A stretch of DNA of 64,000 bases, taken from Coriaria nepalensis. Its lineage: Eukaryota; Streptophyta; Magnoliopsida; Cucurbitales; Coriariaceae. Both the position numbers and the translations under genes were made by a program. Within the stretch, counting starts at the first letter, position 1. Each line of letters starts with the position of its first letter. The stretch lies in contig CP114481.1 of NCBI GenBank assembly GCA_027186245.1, forward strand, positions 45,229,501-45,293,500, in the 5' to 3' direction. Under the pieces are notes generated by a model. The model worked only from the letters and a program-made list of their open reading frames with translations. It made no database searches and was not told the DNA's origin. This document shows positions 55,180 through 64,000 of the stretch, piece after piece.

Positions 55180-56780
55180 CTTATTTCAAAGCAAGACGAA
55201 CGAATTCTATTTTGGCACTTCAAATAGAACTTTTGTGCATTGCTTGCGAATGATCAATCCAAGGAAAGTGTGCATTCGTTTAACCTTAAAATCATTTCAA
55301 TGAGTCATTTCAAGTCAATATCTTATTTCAGAGGAAGTCGAACCAATTCTATTTTTGCACTTCAAACACAAGTTTTGTGCATAACTTGCAAATGATCAAT
55401 GCAAGAAAAGTGTGCATTCGTTTAACCTTAAAATCATTTGAATAAGTCATTTCAAGTCAATAACTTATTTCAAAGTAAGTCGAACCACAAGTTTTGCGCA
55501 TAACTTGCAAATGATCAATGCAAGGAATGTGTGCATAAGTTTAACCTTAAAATCTTTTCAATGAGTCATTTCAAGTCAATATCTTATTTCAAAGCAAGTC
55601 GAACGAATTCTATTTTCGCACTCCAAAGACAAGTTTTGTGCATAACTTGCAAATGATCAATGCAAGGAAAGTGTGCATTCGTGTAACCTCAAAATCATTT
55701 CAATGAGTCATTTCAAGTCAATATCTTGTTTCAAAGCAAGACGAACGAATTCTATTTTGGCACTTCAAATAGAACTTTTGTGCATAGCTTGCAAATGATC
55801 AATGCAAGGAAAGTGTGCATTTGTTTAACCTTAAAATCATTTCAATGAGTCATTTCAAGTCAATATCTTATTTCAGAGCAAGTCGAACCAATTCTATTTT
55901 TTCACTTCAAACACAAGTTTTGTGCATAACTTGCAAATGATCAATGCAAGAAAAGTGTGCATTCGTTTAACCTTAAAATCATTTGAATAAGTCATTTCAA
56001 GTCAATAACTTATTTCAGAGTAAGTCGAACCACAAGTTTTCCGCATAACTTGCAAATGATGAATGCAAGGAATGTGTGCATAAGTTTAACCTTAAAATCT
56101 TTTCAATGAGTCATTTCATGTCAATATCTTATTTCAAAGCAAGTCGAACGAATTCTATTTTGGCACTTCAAATAGAACTTTTGTGCATAGCTTGCGAATG
56201 ATCAATGCAAGGAAAGTGTGCATTCGTTTAACCTTAAAATCATTTCAATGAGTCATTTCAAATCAATATCTTATCTCAAAGCAAGTCGAACGAATTCTAT
56301 TTTGGCACTTCAAACACAAGTTTTGTGCATAACTTGCAAATGATCAATGCAAGGAAAGTGTGCATTCGTTTAACCTTAAAATCATTTCAATGAGTCATTT
56401 CAAGTCAATATCTTATTTCAAAGCAAGACGAACGAATTCTATTTTGGCACTTCAAATAGAATTTTTGTGCATAGCTTGCGAATGATCAATGCAAGAAAAG
56501 TGTGCATTCGTTTAACCTTAAGATCATTTGAATAAGTCATTTCAAGTCAATAACTTATTTCAAAGTAAGTCGAACCACAAGTTTTGCGCATAACTTGCAA
56601 ATGATAAATGCAAGGAATGTGTGCATAAGTTTAACCTTAAAATCTTTTCAATGAGTCATTTCAAGTCAATATCTTATTTCAAAGCAAGTCGAATGAATTC
56701 TATTTTCGCACTCCAAACACAAGTTTTGTGCACAACTTGCAAATGATGAATGCAAGGAAAGTGTGCATTCGTTTAACCTT
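55180..56780 (+). repeat. 545-bp repeat unit with a shortened 119-bp monomer, three marks
   Basis: Monomers with the junction GTCGAACCACAAGTTTT occur at 55,481, 56,026 and 56,571, each 545 bp apart. Relative to the normal unit they lack 23 bp (the AATTCTATTTTTGCACTCC stretch plus AAAC), so they are 119 bp long, and 545 equals 4 x 142 minus 23. The same deletion in three copies, together with AGTAAGTCG and GTGCATAAGTTTAACC, shows that it arose once and was amplified with its neighbours. The intervening monomers are similar but not identical, with AATAGAACTTTTGTGCAT at changing positions. Confidence 0.87.
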
Positions 56781-57079
56781 AAAATCATTTGAATGAGTCA
56801 TTTCAAGTAAATAACTTATTCCAAAGCAATTCGAACGAATTCTATTTTTGCACTACAAACGCAAATTTTGTGCATACCTTGCAAATGATCAGTGCAATGA
56901 AAGTGTGCATTTGTTTAACCTTAAAATCATTTCAATGTGTGATTTCAAGTCAATATCTTATTTCGAAGCAAGTCGAACGAATTCTATTTTCGCACTTCAA
57001 AAACAAGTTTTGTGCATAACTTGGAAATGATCAATGCCAGGAATGTGTGCATTAGTTTAACCTTAAAATCATTTCAATG

Positions 57080-57665
57080 AGGCATTTCAAGTCAATATCT
57101 TATTTCGGAGCAAGTCAAAAGAATTCTATTTTTGCACTTCAAACAGAACTTTTGTGCATAACTTGCAAATGATCAATGCACGGAAAGTGTGCATTCGTTT
57201 AACATTAAAATCATTTGAATGATTCATTTCAAGTCAATAACATATTTCAAAGCAAGTCGAACGAATTCTATTTTTGCACTACAAACACAATTTTCGTGCA
57301 TAACTTGCAAATGATCAATGCAATGAAAGTGGGCATTCGTTCAACCTTAAAATCATTCCAATCAGTCATTTCAACTCAATATCTTATTTCGAAGCACGTC
57401 GAACGAATTCTATATTCGCACTTCAAACAAAAGTTTTTTGCATAACTTGCAAATGATCAATGCATGGAAAGTGTGCATTCGTTTAACCTTAAAATCATTT
57501 GAATGAGTCATTTCAAGTCAATAACTTATTTCAAAGCAAGTCGAACAAATTCTATTTTTGCACTACAAACACAATTTTTGTGCATAACTTGCAAATGATC
57601 AATGCAATGAAAGTGTGCATTCGTTTAACCTTAAAATCATTTCAATGAGTCATTTCAAGTCAATA
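57080..57665 (+). repeat. Left arm of a near-identical inverted repeat pair
   Basis: This roughly 585-bp stretch matches the reverse complement of 62,884-63,469 without any indel, with position x mapping to 120,549 minus x. I counted about four substitutions. The two arms share many variants that are rare elsewhere in the window: AACTCAATATC, GAAGCACGTCG, TATATTCGCAC, CGTTCAACC, TTTTCGTGCATAAC, GTTTTTTGCATAAC, ATGCACGGAAAG and ATGCATGGAAAG. Outside these limits the match falls back to ordinary monomer-to-monomer similarity. This arm lies upstream of the orientation switch. Confidence 0.92.
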
Positions 57666-57936
57666 TCTTATTTCGAAGCAAGTCGAACGAATTCTATTTT
57701 CGCACTCCAAACAGAAGATTTGTGCATAACTTGCAAATTATCAATGCAAGAAAAGTGTGCATTCGTTTAACCTTAAAATCATTTGAATGAGTCATTTCAA
57801 GTCAATAAGTTATTCCAAAGCAATTCGAACGAATACTATTTTTGCACTACAAACATAAGTTTTGTGCATAACTTGCAAATGATCAATGCAATGAAAGTGT
57901 GCATTCGTTTAACCTTAAAATCATTTCAATGAGTCA

Positions 57937-57981
57937 TTTCGAGTCAATATCTTATTTCGAAGCATCTTATTTCGAGTCAAT
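57937..57981. other. Satellite orientation-switch junction with templated filler
   Basis: The array changes direction here. The last plus monomer runs to about 57,963 (ending ...CTTATTTCGAAGC). A filler then follows at 57,964-57,981, and the minus array starts at about 57,982 with GATCATTTGCAAG. The filler repeats local sequence: ATCTTATTTCGA occurs at 57,949-57,960 and again at 57,964-57,975, and TTTCGAGTCAAT occurs at 57,937-57,948 and again at 57,970-57,981. The local monomer has the rare variant TCGAGTCAAT, where almost every other monomer has TCAAGTCAAT, and the filler carries the same variant. It was therefore probably copied from this spot. Short templated insertions of this kind are typical of end-joining or template-switch repair; that origin is inferred. 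Confidence 0.9.
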
Positions 57982-58149
57982 GATCATTTGCAAGTTATGC
58001 ACAAAACTTGTGTTTGGAGTGCAAAAATAGAATTCGTTCGACTTGCTTTGAAATAAGTTATTGACTTGAAATGACTCATTCAAATGATTTTAAGGTTATG
58101 CGAATGCACACTTTCCTTGCATTGATCATTTGCAAGTTATGCACAAAAC

Positions 58150-59570
58150 TTTTGTTTGAAGTGCGAAATTAGAATTCGTTCGACTTGCTTTGAAATAAGA
58201 TATTGACTTGAAATGACTCATTGAAATGATTTTAAGGTTAAACTAATGCACACATTCCTGGCATTGATCATTTCCAAGTTATGCACAAAACTTGTGTTTG
58301 AAGTGCGAAAATAGAATTCGTTCGACATGCTTCGAAATAAGATATTGACTTGAAATGACTCATTGAAATGATTTTAAGGTTAAACGAATGCACACTTTCA
58401 TTGCATTGATCATTTGCAAGTTATGCACAAAAATTCTGTTTGTAGTGCAAAAATAGAATTCGTTTGACATGCATTGAAATAACTTATTGACTTGAAATGA
58501 CTGATTGTAATGATTTTAAGGTTAAACTACTGGACACATTCCTGGCATTGATCATTTCCAAGTTATGCAGAAAACTTGTGTTTGGAGTGCGAAAATAGAA
58601 TTCGTTCGACTTGCTTTGAAATAAGTTATTGACTTGAAATGACTCATTGAAATGATTTTAAGGTTAAAATAATGCACACATTCCTTGCATTGATCATTTC
58701 TAAGTTATGCACAAAAGTTCAGTTTGAAGTGCGAAAATAGAATTCGTTCGACTTGCTTATAAATAAGATATTGACTTGAAATGACTCATTGAAATGATTT
58801 TAAGGTTAAACGAATGCACACTTTCATTGCATTGATCATTTGCAAGTTATGCTCAAAAATTGTGTTTGAAGTGCGAAATTAGAATTCGTTCGACATGCTT
58901 TGAAATAAGATATTGACTTGAAATGACTCATTGAAATGATTTTAAGGTTAAACTAATGCACACATTCCTGGCATTGATCATTTCCAAGTTATGCACAAAA
59001 CTTGTGTTTGAAGTGCGAAAATAGAATTCGTTCGACATGCTTCGAAATAAGACATTGACTTGAAATGACTCATTGAAATGATTTTAAGGTTAAACGAATG
59101 CACACTTTCATTGCATTGATCATTTGCAAGTTATGCACAAAAATTCTGTTTGTAGTGCAAAAATAGAATTCGTTTGACATGCTTTGAAATAACTTATTGA
59201 CTTGAAATGACTGATTGTAATGATTTTAAGGTTAAACTACTGGACACATTCCTGGCATTGATCATTTCCAAGTTATGCAGAAAACTTGTGTTTGGAGTGC
59301 GAAAATAGAATTCGTTCGACTTGCTTTGAAATAAGTTATTGACTTGAAATGACTCATTGAAATGATTTTAAGGTTAAAATAATGCACACTTTCCTTGCAC
59401 TGATCATTTGCAAGTTATGCACAAAACTTGTGTTTCGAGTGCCAAAATAGAATTCATTCCACTTGCTTTGAAATAAGCTTTTGACTTGAAATGACTCATT
59501 GAAATGATTTTAAGGTTAAACGAATGCACACTTTCATTGCGTTGATTATTTGCAAGTTATGCACAAAACT
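58150..59570 (-). repeat. 710-bp higher-order repeat (5-mer), two copies in the inverted array
   Basis: AAATTCTGTTTGTAGTGC lies at 58,431 and 59,141, 710 bp (5 x 142) apart. CGTTTGACATGC, CTGATTGTAATG, AACTACTGGACACATTCC, TTATGCAGAAAAC and TTAAAATAATGCACAC follow in both copies in the same order. The copies differ at a few sites (GCATTGAAATAAC against GCTTTGAAATAAC). This higher-order repeat is not seen in the plus part. Confidence 0.85.
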
Positions 59571-60089
59571 TGTGTTTGTGGTGCAAAAATAGAATTCGTT
59601 CGAATTTCTTTGGAATAAGTTATTTACTTGAAATGAATCATTCAAATGATTTTAAGGTTAAACGAATGCACACTTTCCTTGCACTGATCATTTGCAATTT
59701 ATGCACAAAACTTGTGTTTGGAGTGCAAAAATAGAATTCGTTCGACTTGCTTTGAAATAAGATATTGACTTGAAATGACTCATTAAAATGATTTTGAGGT
59801 TAAACTAATGGACACATTCTTGGCATTGATCATTTATAAGTTATGCAAAAAAGTTGTCTTTGTAGTGCAAAAATAGAATTCTTCGACTTACTTTGAAATA
59901 AGTTATTGACTTGAAATTACTCATTCAAATGATTTTAAGGTTAAACGAATGCACACTTTTCTTGCATTGATAATTTGCAAGTTATGCACAAAACTTGGGT
60001 TTGGAGTGCAAAAATAGAATTCGTTCGACTTGCTTTGAAATAAGTTATTGACTTGAAATGACTCATTGAAATGATTTTAAGGTTAAACG

Positions 60090-61310
60090 AATGCACACTT
60101 TCCTTGCACTGATCATTTGCAAGTTATGCACAAAACTTGTGTTTGAAGTGCGAAAATAGAATTCGTTCGACTTCTTCGAAATAAGATATTGACTTGAAAT
60201 GACTCATTGAAATGATTTTATGGTTAAACTAACGCACACATTCCTGGCATTGATCATTTCCAAGTTATGCACAAAACTTGTGTTTGAAGTGCGAAAATAG
60301 AATTCGTTCGACTTGCTTCGAAATAAGATATTGACTTGAAATGACTCATTGAAATGATTTTAAGGTTAAACTAATGCACACATTCCTTGCATAGATCGTT
60401 TCCAAGTTATGCACAAAACTTGTGTTTGAAGTGCGAAAATTGAATTCGTTCGACTTGCTTCGAAATAAGATATTGAGTTGAAATGACTCATTCAAATGAT
60501 TTTAAGGTTAAACGAATGCACACTTTCTTTGCACTGATCATTTGCAAGTTATGCACAAAACTTGTGTTTGAAGTGCGAAAATAGAATTCGTTCGACTTCT
60601 TCGAAATAAGATATTGACTTGAAATGACTCATTGAAATGATTTTATGGTTAAACTAATGCACACATTCCTGGCATTGATCATTTCCAAGTTATGCACAAA
60701 ACTTGTGTTTGAAGTGCGAAAATAGAATTCGTTCGACTTGCTTCGAAATAAGATATTGACTTGAAATGACTCATTGAAATGATTTTAAGGTTAAACTAAT
60801 GCACACATTCCTTGCATAGATCGTTTCCAAGTTATGCACAAAACTTGTGTTTGAAGTGCGAAAATTGAATTCGTTCGACTTGCTTCGAAATAAGATATTG
60901 ACTTGAAATGACTCATTGAAATGATTTTAAGGTTAAACGAATGCACACTTTCCTTGCACTGATCATTTGCAAGTTATGCACAAAACTTGTGTTTGAAGTG
61001 CGAAAATAGAATTCGTTCGACTTCTTCGAAATAAGATATTGACTTGAAATGACTCATTGAAATGATTTTAAGGTTAAACTAATGCACACATTCCTGGCAT
61101 TGATCATTTCCAAGTTATGCACAAAACTTGTGTTTGAAGTGCGAAAATAGAATTCGTTCGACTTGCTTCGAAATAAGACATTGACTTGAAATGACTCATT
61201 GAAATGATTTTAAGGTTAAACTAATGCACACATTCTTTGCATAGATCGTTTCCAAGTTATGCACAAAACTTGTGTTTGAAGTGCGAAAATAGAATTCGTT
61301 CGACTTGCTT
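60090..61310 (-). repeat. 425-bp higher-order repeat (3-mer), three copies in the inverted array
   Basis: The variant CGACTTCTTCGAAATAAG, which lacks one base of the usual CGACTTGCTTCGAAATAAG, lies at 60,171, 60,596 and 61,021, exactly 425 bp (3 x 142 minus 1) apart. Each is followed by monomers with CATTCCTGGCATTG and GCATAGATCGTTTCC. The first two copies share TTTTATGGTTAAAC, while the third has the normal TTTTAAGGTTAAAC. A further partial copy follows at 63,490-64,000. Confidence 0.9.
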
Positions 61311-62883
61311 CGAAATAAGATATTGACTTGAAATGACTCATTGAAATGATTTTAAGGTTAAACGAATGCACACTTTCCTTGCATTGATCATTTGCAAGTT
61401 ATGCACAAAACTTTTGTTTGAAGTGCGAAATTAGAATTCGTTCGACTTGCTTTGAAATAAGATATTGACTTGAAATGACTCATTGAAAAGATTTTAAGGT
61501 TAAACAAATGCACACATTCCTTGCATTGATCATTTCCAAGTTATGCACAAAACTTGTGTTTGAAGTGCGAAAATAGAATACGTTCGACTTGCTTCGAAAT
61601 AAGATATTGACTTGAAATGACTCATTGAAAAGATTTTAAGGTTAAACTAATGCACACATTCCTTGCATTGATCATTTCCAAGTTATGCACAAAACTTGTG
61701 TTTGAAGTGCGAAAAAATAATTCGTTCGACTTGCTTAAAAATAAGATATTGACTTGAAATGACTCATTGAAATGATTTTAAGGTTAAACGAATGCACACT
61801 TTCATTGCATTGATCATTTGCAAGTTATGCACAAAAATTGTGTTTGTAGTGCAAAAATAGAATTCTTTCGACTTGCTTTGAAATAAGTTATTAACTTGAA
61901 ATGAGTCATTCAAATGATTTTGAAGGTTAACCGAATGCATACTTTCCTTGCATTCATCATTTGCAAGTTATGCACAAAACGTTTGTTTGAAGTGCGAAAA
62001 TAGAATTCGTTCGACTTGCTTTGGAATAAGATATTTACTTGAAATGACTGATTGAAATGAATTTAAGGTTAAACGAATGCACACTTTCCTTGCACTGATC
62101 ATTTGCAAGTTATGCACAAAACTTGTGTTTGGAGTGCAAAAATAGAATTCGTTCGACTTGCTTTGAAATAAGTTATTGACTTGAAATGACTCATTGAAAT
62201 GATTTTAAGGTTAAACGAATGCACACTTTCCTTGCATTGATCATTTCCAAGTTACGCACAAAACTTTTGTTTGAAGTGCGAAAATAGAATTCGTTCGACT
62301 TCCTTTAAAATAAGATATTGACTTGAAATGACTCATTGAAATAATTTTAAGGTTAAACTAATGCACACATTCCTGGCATTGATCATTTCCAAGTTATCCA
62401 CAAAACTTGTGTTTGAAGTGCGAAAATAGAATTCGTTCGACTTGCTTCGAAATAAGATATTGACTTGAAATGACTCATTGAAATGATTTTAAGGTTAAAC
62501 TAATGCACACATTCCTTACTTTGATCATTTCCAAGTTATGCACAAAACTTGTGTTTGTAGTGCGAATATAGAATTCGTTCGCCTTGCTTAAAAATAAGAT
62601 ATTGACTTGAAATGACTCATTGAAATGATTTTAAGGTTAAACGAATGCACTCATTCATTGCATTGATCATTTGCAAGTGAAGCACAAAACCTGGGTTTGG
62701 AGTGCAAAAATAGAATTCGTTCGACTTGCTTTGAAATAAGTTATTGACTTGAAATGACTCATTCAAATGATTTTAAGGTTAAACGAATGCACACTTTCCT
62801 TGCATTGATCATTTGCAAGTTATGCACAAAACTTTTGTTTGAAGTGCGAAATTAGAATTCGTTCGACTTGCTTTGAAATAAGA

Positions 62884-63469
62884 TATTGACTTGAAATGAC
62901 TCATTGAAATGATTTTAAGGTTAAACGAATGCACACTTTCATTGCATTGATCATTTGCAAGTTATGCACAAAAATTGTGTTTGTAGTGCAAAAATAGAAT
63001 TTGTTCGACTTGCTTTGAAATAAGTTATTGACATGAAATGACTCATTCAAATGATTTTAAGGTTAAACGAATGCACACTTTCCATGCATTGATCATTTGC
63101 AAGTTATGCAAAAAACTTTTGTTTGAAGTGCGAATATAGAATTCGTTCGACGTGCTTCGAAATAAGATATTGAGTTGAAATGACTGATTGGAATGATTTT
63201 AAGGTTGAACGAATGCTCACTTTCATTGCATTGATCATTTGCAAGTTATGCACGAAAATTGTGTTTGTAGTGCAAAAATAGAATTCGTTCGACTTGCTTT
63301 GAAATATGTTATTGACTTGAAATGAATCATTCAAATGATTTTAATGTTAAACGAATGCACACTTTCCGTGCATTGATCATTTGCAAGTTATGCACAAAAG
63401 TTCTGTTTGAAGTGCAAAAATAGAATTCTTTTGACTTGCTCCGAAATAAGATATTGACTTGAAATGACT
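62884..63469 (-). repeat. Right arm of the near-identical inverted repeat pair
   Basis: This is the reverse-complement partner of 57,080-57,665, sharing the same private variants and no length differences. The midpoint between the arms is about 60,274, not the orientation switch at about 57,975. On its distal side the arm is followed at once by a 425-bp trimer unit (63,490 onward) that resembles 60,510-61,020, so the right-arm edge at about 63,470 is itself a breakpoint between two blocks of different history. Confidence 0.92.
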
Positions 63470-63489
63470 CATTCAAATGATTTTAAGGT

Positions 63490-64000
63490 TAAACGAATGC
63501 ACACTTTCCTTGCACTGATCATTTGCAAGTTATGCACAAAACTTGTGTTTGAAGTGCGAAAATAGAATTCGTTCGACTTCTTCGAAATAAGATATTGACT
63601 TGAAATGACTCATTGAAATGATTTTATGGTTAAACTAATGCACACATTCCTGGCATTGATCATTTCCAAGTTATGCACAAAACTTGTGTTTGAAGTGCGA
63701 AAATAGAATTCGTTCGACTTGCTTCGAAATAAGATATTGACTTGAAATGACTCATTGAAATGATTTTAAGGTTAAACTAATGCACACATTCCTTGCATAG
63801 ATCGTTTCCAAGTTATGCACAAAACTTGTGTTTGAAGTGCGAAAATTGAATTCGTTCGACTTGCTTCAAAATAAGATATTGACTTGAAATGACTCATTCA
63901 AATGATTTTAAGGTTAAACGAATGCACACTTTCCTTGCACTGATCATTTGCAAGTTATGCACAAAACTTGTGTTTGAAGTGCGAAAATAGAATTCGTTCG
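63490..64000 (-). repeat. Partial recurrence of the 425-bp trimer repeat at the window edge
   Basis: CTTCTTCGAAATAAG reappears at 63,577, followed by TTTTATGGTTAAAC, CATTCCTGGCATTG and GCATAGATCGTTTCC in the order seen at 60,596-61,020, 2,981 bp earlier (21 x 142 minus 1). The window ends at 64,000 within ...ATTCGTTCG, just where the next CTTCTTCG would be due (about 64,002), so the trimer repeat may continue beyond the window. Confidence 0.8.

Larger units (their letters stand above)
1..57963 (+). repeat. 142-bp satellite array, plus orientation (about 407 monomers)
   Basis: This is a head-to-tail tandem array of a 142-bp AT-rich monomer. The landmark ACAAGTTTTGTGCATAAC recurs at 141, 283, 425 and so on, always 142 bp apart. 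Taking TGCAAATGAT as an arbitrary monomer start, the first full units are 18-159 and 160-301. The consensus holds, in order, a TGATCA site flanked by TTGCA/TGCAA, GTGTGCATTCGTTTAACC, AAAATCATTT, a TCATTTCAA-rich stretch, TTCGAACGAATTC (an EcoRI site in many copies), and TTTTTGCACTACAAACAC. Neighbouring monomers differ at a modest number of recurring sites. No unique DNA or transposon interrupts the array. A centromeric or heterochromatic satellite role is inferred from structure only, and I do not recognise the family. Confidence 0.98.
57982..64000 (-). repeat. 142-bp satellite array, inverted orientation (about 42 monomers)
   Basis: This is the same satellite as upstream, but every monomer is reverse-complemented. 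The landmark now reads GTTATGCACAAAACTTGT, first at about 57,994 and last at about 63,954, and the array runs off the window end. From 58,006 to 63,966 there are 42 monomers with a net deficit of 4 bp. Single-base deletions at about 59,880, 60,171, 60,596, 61,021 and 63,577 and one insertion at about 61,926 explain it exactly. The block has its own higher-order repeats (710 and 425 bp). No gene or foreign insertion is visible. Confidence 0.98.

Noticed and set aside
57964..57981. Recombinase attachment site or mobile-element end at the orientation switch
   Set aside because: The short repeats at the join are copies of the local monomer. No integrase gene, terminal inverted repeat or target-site duplication of an element is present.
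63104..63334. Minus-strand frame almost identical in protein to 57,215-57,445
   Set aside because: The near-identity is explained by the inverted duplication of about 585 bp. It is useful as a marker for that duplication but is not evidence of a gene.
1..64000. CRISPR array
   Set aside because: The repeats are regular, but each 142-bp unit is repeated in full. There are no unique spacers between short direct repeats and no cas genes.
1..64000. tRNA, rRNA, telomeric repeat or simple microsatellite
   Set aside because: None of the diagnostic sequences, such as a TTCGA T-loop with a matching cloverleaf or TTTAGGG/TTAGGG runs, occurs. The TTCGAA motif is part of the satellite monomer.

Overview
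The whole 64 kb window is one satellite DNA array. It is built from an AT-rich monomer of 142 bp (about 31% GC in the consensus I read by eye), repeated about 450 times with no gap. I see no protein-coding gene, RNA gene, transposon, CRISPR array or unique sequence. The type of DNA points to a eukaryotic genome, most likely a centromeric or pericentromeric (or other heterochromatic) satellite block. A plant is plausible from the monomer length and AT-richness, but I do not recognise the family and cannot name the organism.

Layout. From 1 to about 57,963 every monomer lies in one orientation, called plus here (reading ACAAGTTTTGTGCATAAC 5'->3'). At 57,964-57,981 the array flips through a short templated filler, and from 57,982 to the window end every monomer is in minus orientation. 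Monomer length is very rigid. From position 141 to 57,855 there are 407 monomers with a net length deficit of 80 bp, fully accounted for by eleven visible length changes. In the inverted part, 42 monomers show a net deficit of 4 bp, again fully explained.

Over the monomer lies a patchwork of local higher-order repeats (HORs), recognised by shared private variants whose spacing is an exact or near-exact multiple of 142. They include 8-mers (1,136 bp) near 4-6 kb, 7-mers (994 bp) near 6-7.7 and 47.6-49.6 kb, a 12-mer (1,704 bp) at 12.9-16.3 kb, 13-mers and 9-mers (1,846/1,278 bp) at 24.4-29.5 kb, a 13-mer (1,846 bp) at 50.2-53.9 kb, a 4-mer holding a shortened 119-bp monomer (545 bp) at 55.2-56.8 kb, and in the inverted part a 5-mer (710 bp) and a 3-mer (425 bp). 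Longer-range copies lie 4,402, 6,106 and 11,786 bp apart. Several monomer families (called A, B, C and D here) are distributed unevenly, so the window is a mosaic of amplification events rather than one uniform HOR.

No genes work together here. Any function would be structural: centromere or heterochromatin packaging, nucleosome phasing, or non-coding transcription, none of which the sequence alone can prove. The items most worth a second look are the orientation switch with its locally copied filler, a pair of nearly identical inverted arms of about 585 bp that are not centred on that switch, and the exact length discipline of the monomer.
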